Shown in pieces: positions 18,747 to 28,075 of a stretch of DNA of 64,000 bases; the stretch's first letter is position 1; the number at the start of each line of letters is the position of its first letter. The translations under genes were made by a program, and so were the position numbers. Under the pieces are notes generated by a model, which saw only the letters and a program-made list of their open reading frames with translations, did not search any database and was not told the DNA's origin. Source of the DNA: Lachnospiraceae bacterium (GTDB lineage: Bacteria > Bacillota > Clostridia > Lachnospirales > Lachnospiraceae); the NCBI GenBank assembly GCA_015056815.1, contig SVFN01000014.1, forward strand, positions 39,504-103,503, given 5' to 3'.

Positions 18747-19520
18747 CTAAAATATGATCAACCTGCTCCACGCCACGATCACCAGCAAAAACACCAGCTC
18801 CTGTATCTGGAGATAGTATCCTGCCAGATCTCCGGTGATGCCACCGAATTTTTCTTTGGCAAAGGATTGATAGAGGACATACATAAATGCCGCCACACAC
18901 ATCAGTACGATGGCTTCCAGCCGGTCGATGCAGGCACAGGCACCGAACGTCACGGAAAGGTAAAGGCCGCTGCTGATCCAGATCGCCTTTCTTTGCATGG
19001 CGTCGGCAAACGTCTTTTGCAGTCCGTCTTTTCGGGCACTCGGTATTGTAATAAAGCACACGGCGCTCAAGGCGCGGGAGATCACAAAGCAGGGGGCAAA
19101 CAAAAGAATTTCCCTCTCATCCTCCAGCTCGCTCAGAGCACCAAAATAGAGAAGGGAATACCCTATCAGGCTGATCACCGAAAAAGCTCCGATATGGGGG
19201 TCTTTCATGATCTCCAGTCTCCGCTCCTTTGTCTGATAGGAACTCATTGCATCTTTTGTATCCATATAGCCGTCCATATGGATCCCGCCGGTGATCAATA
19301 TCGGCGCGATAAACAAAAAAGCGGAGCGGAACATTGTCCCGAATCCCAAAGCGGTCAGATGGAAAAAGAGTCCGACCTGCACAGCTCCGATCACAAGCCC
19401 GATCAGCGGGAAAAAGCAAAGGGCATAACGCAGGCTGTTTTCTTCCCATTTGACAGTGGGCATCGGTATTTTAGAATACATGGAAAATGCAATGGGAAAC
19501 CCCCGTAAAAAATCTTTCAT
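18747..19520 (-). CDS. cobS: Adenosylcobinamide-GDP ribazoletransferase (cobalamin synthase)
   Basis: 257 residues with multiple membrane helices. Joins adenosylcobinamide-GDP to alpha-ribazole at the membrane, the penultimate cobalamin step. Seen: the N-terminal FLRGFPIAFSMYSKIPMP, the metal-binding GGIHMDGYMDTKDAMSS and the FGGITGDLAGYYLQIQEL near the end, all family hallmarks. The start at 19520 follows GAGGAAAGAAAG. Last gene of the cobalamin operon. Confidence 0.94.
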   Translation of the reverse strand: MKDFLRGFPIAFSMYSKIPMPTVKWEENSLRYALCFFPLIGLVIGAVQVGLFFHLTALGFGTMFRSAFLFIAPILITGGIHMDGYMDTKDAMSSYQTKERRLEIMKDPHIGAFSVISLIGYSLLYFGALSELEDEREILLFAPCFVISRALSAVCFITIPSARKDGLQKTFADAMQRKAIWISSGLYLSVTFGACACIDRLEAIVLMCVAAFMYVLYQSFAKEKFGGITGDLAGYYLQIQELVFLLVIVAWSRLIIF

Positions 19521-19556
19521 CTTTCTTTCCTCATAGCCGTACATGCCAGAACGGTT

Positions 19557-20105
19557 TTATCTGCATCTGACTGCGATCCCGCAGACAACCTCATACACCT
19601 GATCTGCCTTATCTGCAAGCTTTTGATTGCAAAGCCCCAAAAGCGCAAGATAGGACATGGTCATCTCATCATAAACATTCCCGTCCGAAAATACATCATT
19701 GGTAACGATGATCAGCTCTTCAAGCCTATCATTTAAAGCCGACAATTCCGAAACCATCTCCTCCGAAAGACTTTGAAGCTTCTCTTTGGTAAAAGTCACC
19801 GCATGAAACGGATCATAGTCTCCAAACATGACATTGGAAGCATAATTGGACATGCACTCAAACAGTCCTGTCTTTCCTGCGTGTTTGTCTCTTCGTGCCT
19901 CCATCAGGGAGCGGCCAAAGCATTCAACTGTCTCATAATCCGCTTCTTTTCTGCGTTCGCGGTGCTTACGGATGCGTTCTTTGCATTCAGCATCGCAGGG
20001 CTTCATCGTCGCAATATATATTTTCCCGCCGGATTCCCGTTCTTTTGCCAGCTTTTCCGCAAATGCGGACTTGCCGCTGGCGCTTCCTCCTATGACAAGG
20101 ATCAT
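19557..20105 (-). CDS. cobU: Cobinamide kinase / cobinamide-phosphate guanylyltransferase
   Basis: 182 residues. A P-loop enzyme that activates adenosylcobinamide with GTP before CobS. Seen: MILVIGGSASGKSAFAEKLA, YIATMKPCDAECKERIRKHRERR, the ECMSNYASN segment and the C-terminal LCNQKLADKADQVYEVVCGIAV. The stretch LIIVTNDVFSDGNVYDEMT replaces the more usual VSNEVG...P sequence, so it is a somewhat divergent CobU. The start is either 20105 (nine bases after AAGG, chosen) or 20114. Confidence 0.9.
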   Translation of the reverse strand: MILVIGGSASGKSAFAEKLAKERESGGKIYIATMKPCDAECKERIRKHRERRKEADYETVECFGRSLMEARRDKHAGKTGLFECMSNYASNVMFGDYDPFHAVTFTKEKLQSLSEEMVSELSALNDRLEELIIVTNDVFSDGNVYDEMTMSYLALLGLCNQKLADKADQVYEVVCGIAVRCR

Positions 20106-20137
20106 CTGCCCCATCCTTTCCGATCATTTCCCACATC

Positions 20138-21469
20138 CTACAGATACCCCTTCAAAAGCCAGATCGGGCTTTGCGGCTCCATACGATGATAGCTGCCAAG
20201 CGGCATCATACGGGATGTCTGAAGCTGTATAACGGAAACCTCCGATAATCCAATGGTTTCTTTTCTGTCTGCCTTCTTTTCATTCACAGCCTCACAAGCA
20301 AGCTCCATAAGTTCCTTCCAGGTCTCTGTCGTCACAGCGCTGATGACCACCGGAAGCCTCTGCCCGGCTTTTTTCTCTTTTAAGGCTGTCAGAATATCAC
20401 GGAGTCTTCCCCTGCTGCCACCGATAAAAACCGCATCTGCATCCTGTAAGTCTGTGAGCGCTTGCGGTGCCATACCTTCCACAACCTTTACCTGGTCCAT
20501 GGAATGCTTTCTGCAATTCTGCCTGATCAGTTCTGCCCCCTGTTTTGTATACTCGATCGCATAGGCAGTTCCAAACGGTATCTTCCTGGCAAGCTCTAAC
20601 GTCACCGCTCCCGTTCCGGCACCGATATCATAGAGCACGCCGTCCTTTTTTAACTCCAGCATGGAACAGATCTGACAGCGGATCTCCGCCTTCGTCATCG
20701 GGACATTCCCCCGTATGAAATCTCCGTCCCGGAAACTGTCTGCCGGATTGACATTCTTTTCATTCTCGATCAACAAACATAACAACGGCCCCTCCGACAG
20801 CTGCGTCCTGCTTTTTAGAAGCTGCTCAAATGTCTCACCATATTCGCACGCCCTGCAGGAAAAAAGAGTTTCTGCCTCATAGGAAAGGAAAAAACCTGCA
20901 TAGATCTTCACATCTGCCAGTCCGTATTCGCACAGACGCTTCGCAAGCTCACATCCATCCCCCTCCATCAGTACAAAGGTAAGACGGTGAGTATGCACTC
21001 TGTATGCGATATTCTCATTTCGCCCATGAAGACTGGCGATGGAAACTTCATTATAATCCTTGCCAAATGCCGCACACAGATAAGACAGACTGGAAATTCC
21101 CGGATGGATCTCTATCTGCACCCCGGCTGATTTTTGATAGCCTTCGTCCCTTAAAAGTGCAGACAGCTTCTTCGTCCCACTGTAAAATCCGCTGTCTCCG
21201 GACATTAACACGCAGTACCGACTTTCTTCCGATTCTTTTATGATCTGCGCGATCTGATCCGGCAGGTACTGTTCGACATAACGCTTTTTGTCTGTCATCT
21301 GTCCGGATTTCCCCGGTGTGGCACCATTTTCCGACAGCTTTCGGGCCATCCCGATCATACGCGGCGCACCGATGACCACCTGCGCCGTTTCAATATCCCG
21401 GCACACCTGTCGGGTCGCAAGCAAAGTATTTCCCGGTCCGATTCCCGCCAGAATGACTTGTTTTTTCAT
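20138..21469 (-). CDS. cbiET: Precorrin-6Y C5,15-methyltransferase / decarboxylase (CbiE-CbiT fusion)
   Basis: 443 residues. The N-terminal half is a tetrapyrrole methylase (CbiE): VILAGIGPGN, YCVLMSGDSGFYSGTKKL, EIHPGISSLSYLCAAFG. The C-terminal half (from about 255) is a class I SAM methyltransferase (CbiT): PMTKAEIRCQICSML, DIGAGTGAVTLELA, DADAVFIGGSRG. Together they methylate C5 and C15 and remove the acetate carboxyl of ring C. Four bases separate it from cbiJ. The fused form is equivalent to CobL of the aerobic pathway. Confidence 0.95.
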   Translation of the reverse strand: MKKQVILAGIGPGNTLLATRQVCRDIETAQVVIGAPRMIGMARKLSENGATPGKSGQMTDKKRYVEQYLPDQIAQIIKESEESRYCVLMSGDSGFYSGTKKLSALLRDEGYQKSAGVQIEIHPGISSLSYLCAAFGKDYNEVSIASLHGRNENIAYRVHTHRLTFVLMEGDGCELAKRLCEYGLADVKIYAGFFLSYEAETLFSCRACEYGETFEQLLKSRTQLSEGPLLCLLIENEKNVNPADSFRDGDFIRGNVPMTKAEIRCQICSMLELKKDGVLYDIGAGTGAVTLELARKIPFGTAYAIEYTKQGAELIRQNCRKHSMDQVKVVEGMAPQALTDLQDADAVFIGGSRGRLRDILTALKEKKAGQRLPVVISAVTTETWKELMELACEAVNEKKADRKETIGLSEVSVIQLQTSRMMPLGSYHRMEPQSPIWLLKGYL

Positions 21470-21473
21470 AAGC

Positions 21474-22250
21474 TCAGTCCTTTAATTCCTTCCTGACATC
21501 GTTCATGGCTTCCTGCAGCGAAATGCCGGAATCCATCGGACGTCTGATGATCAGCACAAGGATCTTTTCTTTCTCTGCCGCCTGCATTTTCTCCGCAAAT
21601 CCTCCACTGATGCCGGATTCTTTCGTGATCAGATAACGAATGTTTAATCTTTGGAAGGTTTTCAGATTGTGCTCCATGCTAAAAGGTCCCTGCTCCATCA
21701 GGATATGGGATTCCTCCATTCCTTTTTGCATCAGCTGTGTTTTGCGCCATTCATCCGGCAGGATGCGGATATATACGCGTTTTTGAAAATCGGGCAGTTC
21801 AAAAAGGCAGCCCGTTTCTTTGCTTCCGGTAGTCACAAGCACATTTCCCTGCGTTTCCTTTAAAAATGTGATCGCCTGTGTGAGATTGTTGAACCACTCA
21901 AAGCTCCCTTTTTCCAGATAATCTTCCGGATTTAACTCCTCCCGCAGGATCCTGCGGTAAGGAATGCGCAGATAGCGGCAGGCATTTTTACAGTTTTGGG
22001 TCACTTCCTTCGCATAGGGATGAGTCGCATCATACACATGCGTGATCTCACAATCATGAAAGAAATATTTTAGCTGCATCTCATCAAAACGTCCGACATG
22101 GACTTTACAGTATTTATACTCCGGCAATACTTTTTCCCCGTATTCCGTAGCCACCAGAACATGGCTTTCCACCCGGTTTTTTTCCAGAAATTCCGCAAAT
22201 AAGCGCCCTTCCGTCGTTCCCGCGATGAGCGCGATCTTTAATGGTTTCAT
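21474..22250 (-). CDS. cbiJ: Precorrin-6A / cobalt-precorrin-6A reductase
   Basis: 258 residues. NAD(P)H-dependent macrocycle reductase of the corrin pathway. Seen: N-terminal IALIAGTTEGRLFAEFL, the THVYDATHPYAKEVTQNCKNAC signature, VLVTTGSKE and IRYLITKESGISGGFAEKM. It sits four bases after cbiH and four before cbiET, so it is translationally linked to both. Confidence 0.95.
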   Translation of the reverse strand: MKPLKIALIAGTTEGRLFAEFLEKNRVESHVLVATEYGEKVLPEYKYCKVHVGRFDEMQLKYFFHDCEITHVYDATHPYAKEVTQNCKNACRYLRIPYRRILREELNPEDYLEKGSFEWFNNLTQAITFLKETQGNVLVTTGSKETGCLFELPDFQKRVYIRILPDEWRKTQLMQKGMEESHILMEQGPFSMEHNLKTFQRLNIRYLITKESGISGGFAEKMQAAEKEKILVLIIRRPMDSGISLQEAMNDVRKELKD

Positions 22251-22254
22251 GAAA

Positions 22255-22989
22255 TCAGTTTCCCCCTCCGATCCGATATCCTCTCGGTGTTACCATCCTG
22301 CCATTTATCAACTTCGTGGAGGAATTCCCGATGAATACCGTCGTGAACATATCCACCGGAGTGTCTTTTAGTTCTTCCAATGTCAGGATATGACTTTCTT
22401 CGCCCTCTCTGCCGATATTTTTCACATAGCCGCAGACTCTGTCTGCCGGCAGGATCTCAAGCAGCCACTCACAGGCTTTCTTAAGATAATCGCTGCGGTT
22501 TTTCCCTCCGGGATTGTAGATCACGATCGACAGATCCGCCTGTGCCGCCAGGCGGAGACGTTTTTCGATCCGTTCTAACGGTGTCAGTCTGTCACTTAAG
22601 CTGATCACTGCAAAATCGTGTGTCAGGGGTGCTCCCAGAACCGCACCGCCGCTTAGTGCCGCAGTGATCCCGGGGATAACCCGTATCGTTACAGACGGAA
22701 AATTCTCCGCCAATTCATAGACTAACGATGCCATCCCGTAAACGCCGCTGTCTCCACTGCAGACAAGCGCCACCCTGCGTCCTTTCGCCGCTTTTTCCAA
22801 CGCCCATTCACACCGTTTCGTTTCCTGTGTCATGGGTGTTGTATAATACTCTTTGTCTTTTATGAATTTTTGTACCAGTTCCGCATAGACCGTATAACCG
22901 ACGATAACTTCACTTTCTTCCAAAGCCTCCAGAGCCTCGATCGTAAGATATTGCCTGTCGCCCGGCCCGATTCCGATGATCGTAAGCAT
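22255..22989 (-). CDS. cbiH: Cobalt-precorrin-3 / precorrin-3B C17-methyltransferase
   Basis: 244 residues, tetrapyrrole methylase fold. Seen: LTIIGIGPGDRQYLT, EVIVGYTVYAELV, ALVCSGDSGVYGMASLV, VIPGITAALSGGAVLGAPL and HDFAVISLSDRLTP, the last being specific for the C17 methylase that carries out ring contraction. In the anaerobic route it acts with CbiG, encoded immediately upstream. Confidence 0.95.
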   Translation of the reverse strand: MLTIIGIGPGDRQYLTIEALEALEESEVIVGYTVYAELVQKFIKDKEYYTTPMTQETKRCEWALEKAAKGRRVALVCSGDSGVYGMASLVYELAENFPSVTIRVIPGITAALSGGAVLGAPLTHDFAVISLSDRLTPLERIEKRLRLAAQADLSIVIYNPGGKNRSDYLKKACEWLLEILPADRVCGYVKNIGREGEESHILTLEELKDTPVDMFTTVFIGNSSTKLINGRMVTPRGYRIGGGN

Positions 22990-23020
22990 ATTTTTCCCTT
23001 TTATTGTATTCCTGACTCTT

Positions 23021-24091
23021 TCAGGCAGACTCGTGACACAGGATTCTTAGTCCTGTACTGTTTTGATAGCAGATCTCTTCCGGAAGGTCTGTAACTTCAC
23101 ACTGTTTCTCATAAACAGCGATGGTCATACCGTCTTTTGCCTGCCTGGCAACAAGGCACCTGCCTCTGCCGGATGCAAGAAAAGCCGCCCGTTCACAGAC
23201 ATTATCCACCCCGGTGATCTGCGATACAAACTCTGAGGAAGAAAAACTTCCTTCTATCTCTCTTAACTGCTCTGCGCTGTAAAAACAGACCGCGCTCTGC
23301 AGGGACTCTGCCAGCTTTAAAATTCCTTTTTCTTCTTTTTTCAGATCGATACTTGCGATCGCTGCGATACTCTCTTCGCAAAGATCATATCGAGCAGTCG
23401 TCTCTTTTACAAATTCCGACAGTTCGGCAAAGCCTTTGCCTCTGCGACAGCCAATACCAAGATAAAGATTGCGGGGAAGCAAAACCGCCGTATGCTCATA
23501 GGGACGTGCATTATCTGCTTCACTTTTGCGGTTCGTAAATAGGATCCCGCATTCCGTTCCCTCTAAAAGAGCTGCCGAGAACCGCTTTAACTGTTCTCTG
23601 TCATAAATGCAAAGCTTCTTCTCCTTTGCAAACACATCAACGGCAAAGGTATCATTGACGTCGGTAGCTGTGGTAAGCACCAGGCTGCTGCCTGATACCT
23701 GTGCCAGTTTTTTGCCGAATGCATTCGCTCCACCGATATGTCCGGACAACAGCGGAATGACAAAATGAGCCCTCTCATCCATGACAAGCACCGCCGGATC
23801 CGTATATTTATCCTTAAGATGCGGAGCGATGGCCCGCACCGCAATCCCGCAGGCTCCGATAAAAAGAAGGACTTCCTTATGCCAGAACGCCTGTGTCACT
23901 CCGGATAATGTCAGAGAATCCTCCTGCTCTTTCTTACAGGCTGCCCCGCTGCTCCCATCGGTACGGCTCCGCCCAAGCAGACAGATCTTTTCTATTTTAT
24001 AAGCGCTTCCCTCTTCTGCCATCAGGAGGGACGCTATCTTCTCTGCCAGTAAACCTCCTGCCTGTGTGAAACTGATGATCCCTATTTCCAT
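23021..24091 (-). CDS. cbiG: Cobalt-precorrin-5A hydrolase
   Basis: 356 residues. Opens the delta-lactone and releases acetaldehyde after ring contraction. Seen: N-terminal GIISFTQAGGLLAEKIA, LLFIGACGIAVRAIAPHLKDKYTDPAVLVMDE, the signature PLLSGHIGGANAFGKKLA, LVLTTATDVNDTFAVDVFA, and a C-terminal domain with LYLGIGCRRGK and ITGVDNVCERAAFLASG. The start at 24091 gives the usual N-terminus MEIGIISFT; the frame runs 33 codons further to a GTG at 24190 with no ribosome site. About 117 bases separate it from cbiF with no structure recognised. Confidence 0.93.
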   Translation of the reverse strand: MEIGIISFTQAGGLLAEKIASLLMAEEGSAYKIEKICLLGRSRTDGSSGAACKKEQEDSLTLSGVTQAFWHKEVLLFIGACGIAVRAIAPHLKDKYTDPAVLVMDERAHFVIPLLSGHIGGANAFGKKLAQVSGSSLVLTTATDVNDTFAVDVFAKEKKLCIYDREQLKRFSAALLEGTECGILFTNRKSEADNARPYEHTAVLLPRNLYLGIGCRRGKGFAELSEFVKETTARYDLCEESIAAIASIDLKKEEKGILKLAESLQSAVCFYSAEQLREIEGSFSSSEFVSQITGVDNVCERAAFLASGRGRCLVARQAKDGMTIAVYEKQCEVTDLPEEICYQNSTGLRILCHESA

Positions 24092-24208
24092 CTTATCTGT
24101 CACTTTCCATCTCTTTTTGCCCAACCTTCCGGAAACGTAAAAAGATATCCTCTGCCTGACGCTTGCCGGCTTTGATGCATTATCCGACACCCGTACAGTC
24201 TGCGCAGA

Positions 24209-24961
24209 TCATACTCCTCTTCTGTATTCCGTCGTAAAATGTTTATCATACAGTTTCGACAGGGCATAATCATCACCGAGCACCTTTCCGACAATGATCA
24301 GTGCTGTCTTTTTGATCCCGGCCGCCTGTACCTTCTCTGCCAGCTCATCCAGGGATGCCCGCACGATCTTTTCATCTTCCCAGGTAGCCTTATATACGAC
24401 TGCTGCCGGTGTGTCCGGCTGATAACCGCCCTCTGTCAGCTCCCGTACCACATCCTCGATCATCCCGACGCTTAAAAACAGGATCATCGTCGCCTGATGC
24501 GCTGCAAAACTCCGCACCGACTCTCCATCCGGCACTGTCGTCCTTCCGGACATACGGGTAATGATAATACTCTGGGACACCTCCGGTAAGGTATATTCGC
24601 ACGCAAGGCTGGCAGCCGCCCCAAAAAAGGAGCTCACACCCGGGCATACATCATAGGATATGCCGTCCCTCTTGAGCAGATCGATCTGTTCGCGGATCGC
24701 CCCGTAAACGGATGGATCTCCGGTGTGAAGACGCACCGTAGTCTTCCCTTCGGCCTCCGCCTGCTTCATGACCTCAATGACCTGCTCCAGGTTCATGCAG
24801 GCGCTGTTATGAATCCGGCATCCCTCTTTCGCAAAACTTAACAGCTCCGGATTGACTAAGGAACCTGCATAGATAATGACATCCGCTGTCTCAAGCAAAC
24901 GTCTGCCCCGCAAGGTGATCAGATCCGGTGCCCCGGGTCCCGCTCCGACAAAATGTACCAT
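24209..24961 (-). CDS. cbiF: Cobalt-precorrin-4 C11-methyltransferase
   Basis: 250 residues. Seen: VHFVGAGPGAPDLITLRGRRLLE, DVIIYAGSLVNPELL, VRLHTGDPSVYGAIREQID, CPGVSSFFGAAASLACEYTLPEVSQSIIITRMSGRT and VYKATWEDE: the complete CbiF/CobM signature. First gene behind the internal promoter at 25006-25033, with ribosome site AAAGGGG. Confidence 0.96.
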   Translation of the reverse strand: MVHFVGAGPGAPDLITLRGRRLLETADVIIYAGSLVNPELLSFAKEGCRIHNSACMNLEQVIEVMKQAEAEGKTTVRLHTGDPSVYGAIREQIDLLKRDGISYDVCPGVSSFFGAAASLACEYTLPEVSQSIIITRMSGRTTVPDGESVRSFAAHQATMILFLSVGMIEDVVRELTEGGYQPDTPAAVVYKATWEDEKIVRASLDELAEKVQAAGIKKTALIIVGKVLGDDYALSKLYDKHFTTEYRRGV

Positions 24962-25005
24962 TTTATCAATCCCCTTTGCTTTCCATGATTAATCCACATA
25001 TCTAA

Positions 25006-25033
25006 AGTATAGCAAATTTTCGTAAAATTTCAA
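25006..25033 (-). promoter_or_regulatory. Internal promoter for the cbiF-G-H-J-ET-cobU-S operon
   Basis: Minus strand TTGAAA (25033-25028), 16-base spacer, TATACT (25011-25006), directly after the cbiD stop. It would allow expression of the downstream seven genes separately from HAD-cbiD. No cobalamin riboswitch motif follows it in the 45-base leader. Confidence 0.7.
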
Positions 25034-26197
25034 TTATTTACACAAACGCAACAGCTCTTGTGCATCCTTTGTCTGCCCCAGGAAGCCGCGTTTTTCGGAA
25101 AAAAGGATTACACCGGCTCTCACACCGGCTCCCACGCGATGATGCACCTTTTCATCGATCGCTTTCAGAAGCTGCTCCAAAACAGGTTCCAAAAGGTCAT
25201 GCGTCTCCAGAAGATCCAGCGCCGCATCCGTCATGACACAGTCCATCAGTTCACCCAAAAGCTTTCTGTCCGCACCGTTGAATGCCGCATACAATGCGAT
25301 CAGCTCCATCCTGCAGTCTGCCACCTTTGAATGCGTCTGAAAGATCCCGCCCGCCAGTTTGACCAGTTTGCCGATGTTTCCCACCAGAAGGATCTGCTCA
25401 AAACCCATGGCAACAGCCAGATCAAACGTCTGCCCGATGTAATTGCTGCAACTTACATCGGCCTGCCCGGGCAGATGCAAAAGTTCTGTGGCATAGCGGT
25501 GCCCGTAATTCCCCGGAGTGATGATCAGAAATTTCTTTCCTTCTGCTTTTCGCACCCTGAGTTCCGTCTCAATGGTGTCCACTAACGCCTGCTCACTCAT
25601 GGGCTCCACGATCCCGGTGGTGCCAAGGATGGAAATACCGCCCTCGATGCCGAGCCTTGGATTAAAGGTCTTGCGGGCAATCTCTTCGCCTTCCGGCGCA
25701 AAAATGAGTACGTTCAGGATTCCTCGAAAGCCCATCTCTTCCATGACCTCTCCCACCGCTTCCCGGATCATCCTGCGCGGTACCTCGTTGATCGCAGCAG
25801 CACCCACAGGCTGATTGAGCCCTTCCTTTGTCACCCTGCCGATCCCAATACCGCCATCGATCAGAACGTTCTCTTTTACGTATTGATCATGGGACACTCC
25901 TGTCTCTTTCCCGAACCCCACCTTTGCGAAGATCCGGATCCCGTTCGTGATATCCGGATCATCGCCGCTGTCCTTCCTGACTGCGCAGGATACCGTTGTT
26001 TCTTCTATAGAAATATCCTCTACCGAAAGCGTCAGGTCCGTATGTGCCGGTGTTTTGAGCGAGACCTCTGCGCATTGCTTTTGGGTCAAAAGCATATAAG
26101 CGGCCGCTTTCGCCGCCGCTGTTGCGCAGGTTCCCGTCGTGAACCCTTTTCTTAATTTTTTACGGTTTTTATATACATATTCTTCCATAGACGCCAT
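25034..26197 (-). CDS. cbiD: Cobalt-precorrin-5B C1-methyltransferase
   Basis: 387 residues. SAM-dependent methylase of the anaerobic pathway. Seen: RKGFTTGTCATAAAKAAA near the N-terminus, VRKDSGDDPDITNG, INEVPRRMIREAV, GGISILGTTGIVEPMSE and IVTPGNYG-like LIITPGNYGHRYA. Its presence, with CbiG, marks the anaerobic (early cobalt insertion) route. It starts five bases after the HAD phosphatase stop. Confidence 0.96.
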   Translation of the reverse strand: MASMEEYVYKNRKKLRKGFTTGTCATAAAKAAAYMLLTQKQCAEVSLKTPAHTDLTLSVEDISIEETTVSCAVRKDSGDDPDITNGIRIFAKVGFGKETGVSHDQYVKENVLIDGGIGIGRVTKEGLNQPVGAAAINEVPRRMIREAVGEVMEEMGFRGILNVLIFAPEGEEIARKTFNPRLGIEGGISILGTTGIVEPMSEQALVDTIETELRVRKAEGKKFLIITPGNYGHRYATELLHLPGQADVSCSNYIGQTFDLAVAMGFEQILLVGNIGKLVKLAGGIFQTHSKVADCRMELIALYAAFNGADRKLLGELMDCVMTDAALDLLETHDLLEPVLEQLLKAIDEKVHHRVGAGVRAGVILFSEKRGFLGQTKDAQELLRLCK

Positions 26198-26202
26198 TCA
26201 CA

Positions 26203-26862
26203 CTACCTGCACAGATATTTCTTTACCTCTGTCAAGGAAGCAAGTACTGCCTCCGAAAGCTCTTTCATTTCCTCTGTTGCCTCCAACACATCCGGTACCA
26301 TGATGGTATGAAGTCCCGCTGCCGCGCAGGCTCGGATCCCGTTGTGGGAATCCTCGATCCCGTAGCAGACCTGCGGAGACAGGTTCAAAAGAGCACATGC
26401 TTTTAAAAAGATATCCGGTGCCGGTTTGCTCTTTTCCACCTGATCCCCGCAGACCAGGATCGTAAAGTAATCGATCAGTCCCGCTTCCGTAAGCTCCTTT
26501 CGGACCATTTCCTCGCGCGTAGAAGAGGCCAGGGCTATCCGTTTGCCTTCTTTTTGCAGTGCTTCCAGTAATTCCACCGCGCCCTCCTTTACCGGCAGGC
26601 GCCCATTGCTGTAACGGCTCTGGAACAGTGCCCGCATTTCGGCTCTGTAGGTTTCATAAGGAAAATCCTTACCATAGCGATCCATCATTTTCTCGGTGGT
26701 CAGCTTCGTATTGATCCCTGTACACTCGATACAGGCTTCTTCGATATCCGGTATCCCGTATTTATCCGCGATCTCTTTCCAGCACTCGATCACGCAGCGT
26801 TCCGAATCGAAGATCACTCCGTCCATATCAAAGATCACTGCTTCAAAATCACAAACCGACAT
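26203..26862 (-). CDS. HAD-superfamily phosphatase (beta-phosphoglucomutase-like)
   Basis: 219 residues. Motif I DMDGVIFDSE with the nucleophile Asp, motif II LASSTREE, the Lys of motif III in SKPAPDIFLKA, and motif IV GIEDSHNGIRACAAAG. The alpha-helical cap is of the C1 type (residues 17-85). Substrate unknown. Tight packing in front of cbiD suggests cotranscription with cobalamin genes; alpha-ribazole-5'-phosphate phosphatase (CobC) is not encoded in this window, so that role is a speculation worth testing. A general sugar-phosphate phosphatase is equally likely. Confidence 0.85.
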   Translation of the reverse strand: MSVCDFEAVIFDMDGVIFDSERCVIECWKEIADKYGIPDIEEACIECTGINTKLTTEKMMDRYGKDFPYETYRAEMRALFQSRYSNGRLPVKEGAVELLEALQKEGKRIALASSTREEMVRKELTEAGLIDYFTILVCGDQVEKSKPAPDIFLKACALLNLSPQVCYGIEDSHNGIRACAAAGLHTIMVPDVLEATEEMKELSEAVLASLTEVKKYLCR

Positions 26863-26878
26863 TTCTTCTCTCCTTCAC

Positions 26879-27874
26879 TTATCTTCCATCTTTGATCAGC
26901 ATACCTGTCACTGCCGAGACCGCTCCGAATAACACTCCGGCAATCGGCCATACGATCCAGGTAATGTTCCATTTCATTGTAACAAAACTCCAGATAAAGT
27001 AAATAGCCAATACCAGACTCCAATAAACAGAAGCGATGTTTCCCTTTTGCTTCTCACGCTCTTTTTGGGCAAGCGTAAATTCGCCTTCCTGTAAAAGTCT
27101 GTCATAGCTTCCGTTCACACTGCCGGCCCGTACAAACAGATTCACCGCTGTCGCTACCATCATCAGTAAAACTCCTACCATCGTCGTGATCACTAATTCG
27201 CCCAGATTGGCCAGGGATGCCACGATCAGAGGGAGCGGGCTTGCAATGCAGAGTAACACACCGGTCACGATCAATACAGAATACTTATTTTCATAGTTTC
27301 TTTTCTTCTCTCCGACCATTCCTGCTATGCCATATTCTGTCTCGATAGCTTCCCGATCCAAATACTCATAATGTTTCATCTTCAGCCCGGTTGTGACAAA
27401 AATAAACACCGCTGCTGCGACCAGCAAAAACAGTACAACAATTCCGACTGCTGCTGCCAGATTCTCAGAAATCCCAAAACGCTTTTCCTCTGACAGTCCT
27501 GCCAGAAAGATCAGGATCACCGGAGACAGGATACACATCGAAACCGCATTCGCCACTCTGTTTGCATAAATCTCCATAAAATCAAGATACCCGACTGCTT
27601 CTTCCATGGAAACCTTTCGCATGGGCGGAACGGATTCCGCTTCCACGATCTCTCCCTTTGCTTCCGCTGCGATCTCGATATCATCTTTCAACAGATAATC
27701 TGTGGAGACGCCAAAAATCTCCGCCATACGGATGATCCTCTGAAGATCGGGAACTGCCTGAGCCCCTTCCCATTTGGATACCGACTGTCTCGACACTGCC
27801 AGCTTCTCTGCCAGTTCTTCCTGGGACCAGCCGTTTCTTTTCCTCTCATTCATGATCTTGTCTGCTAATATCAT
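26879..27874 (-). CDS. XRE-family regulator with membrane domain
   Basis: 331 residues. Residues 1-60 are an XRE helix-turn-helix (MILADKIMNERKRNGWSQEELAEKLAVSRQSVSKWEGAQAVP...FGVSTDYLL). The rest has about six membrane helices (for example AVGIVVLFLLVAAAVFIFV and YSVLIVTGVLLCIAS), so the DNA-binding domain is anchored at the membrane. ATG 27874 follows AGGAAAGG. The gene lies 16 bases ahead of the HAD gene and could be cotranscribed with it. Such proteins are common in Clostridia; the ligand and target genes are unknown. Confidence 0.88.
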   Translation of the reverse strand: MILADKIMNERKRNGWSQEELAEKLAVSRQSVSKWEGAQAVPDLQRIIRMAEIFGVSTDYLLKDDIEIAAEAKGEIVEAESVPPMRKVSMEEAVGYLDFMEIYANRVANAVSMCILSPVILIFLAGLSEEKRFGISENLAAAVGIVVLFLLVAAAVFIFVTTGLKMKHYEYLDREAIETEYGIAGMVGEKKRNYENKYSVLIVTGVLLCIASPLPLIVASLANLGELVITTMVGVLLMMVATAVNLFVRAGSVNGSYDRLLQEGEFTLAQKEREKQKGNIASVYWSLVLAIYFIWSFVTMKWNITWIVWPIAGVLFGAVSAVTGMLIKDGR

Positions 27875-28075
27875 ATTCTTCATCCTTTCCTGAAGCCCCC
27901 TGTTTAAAATTCTGTCTTCCGGCAAATGGTACGTACAGCTGGAGAACATTCTCTCCAAACTTGCATCTTTGTCGTTCCTCATTCTCTGTCCATATTTGGG
28001 AAGACTTTATTTCGTTCCGGTGTTTTCCCACCGCTTCGCTTCATGGTCTCACTTTAGCAGATCAGGTGGTTGCAG

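Noticed and set aside
24092..24208. Possible cobalamin riboswitch or N-terminal extension between cbiF and cbiG
   Set aside because: A short GTCAGGCAGAGG match is the only resemblance; the rest of the aptamer is missing, and the extended frame has no ribosome site.
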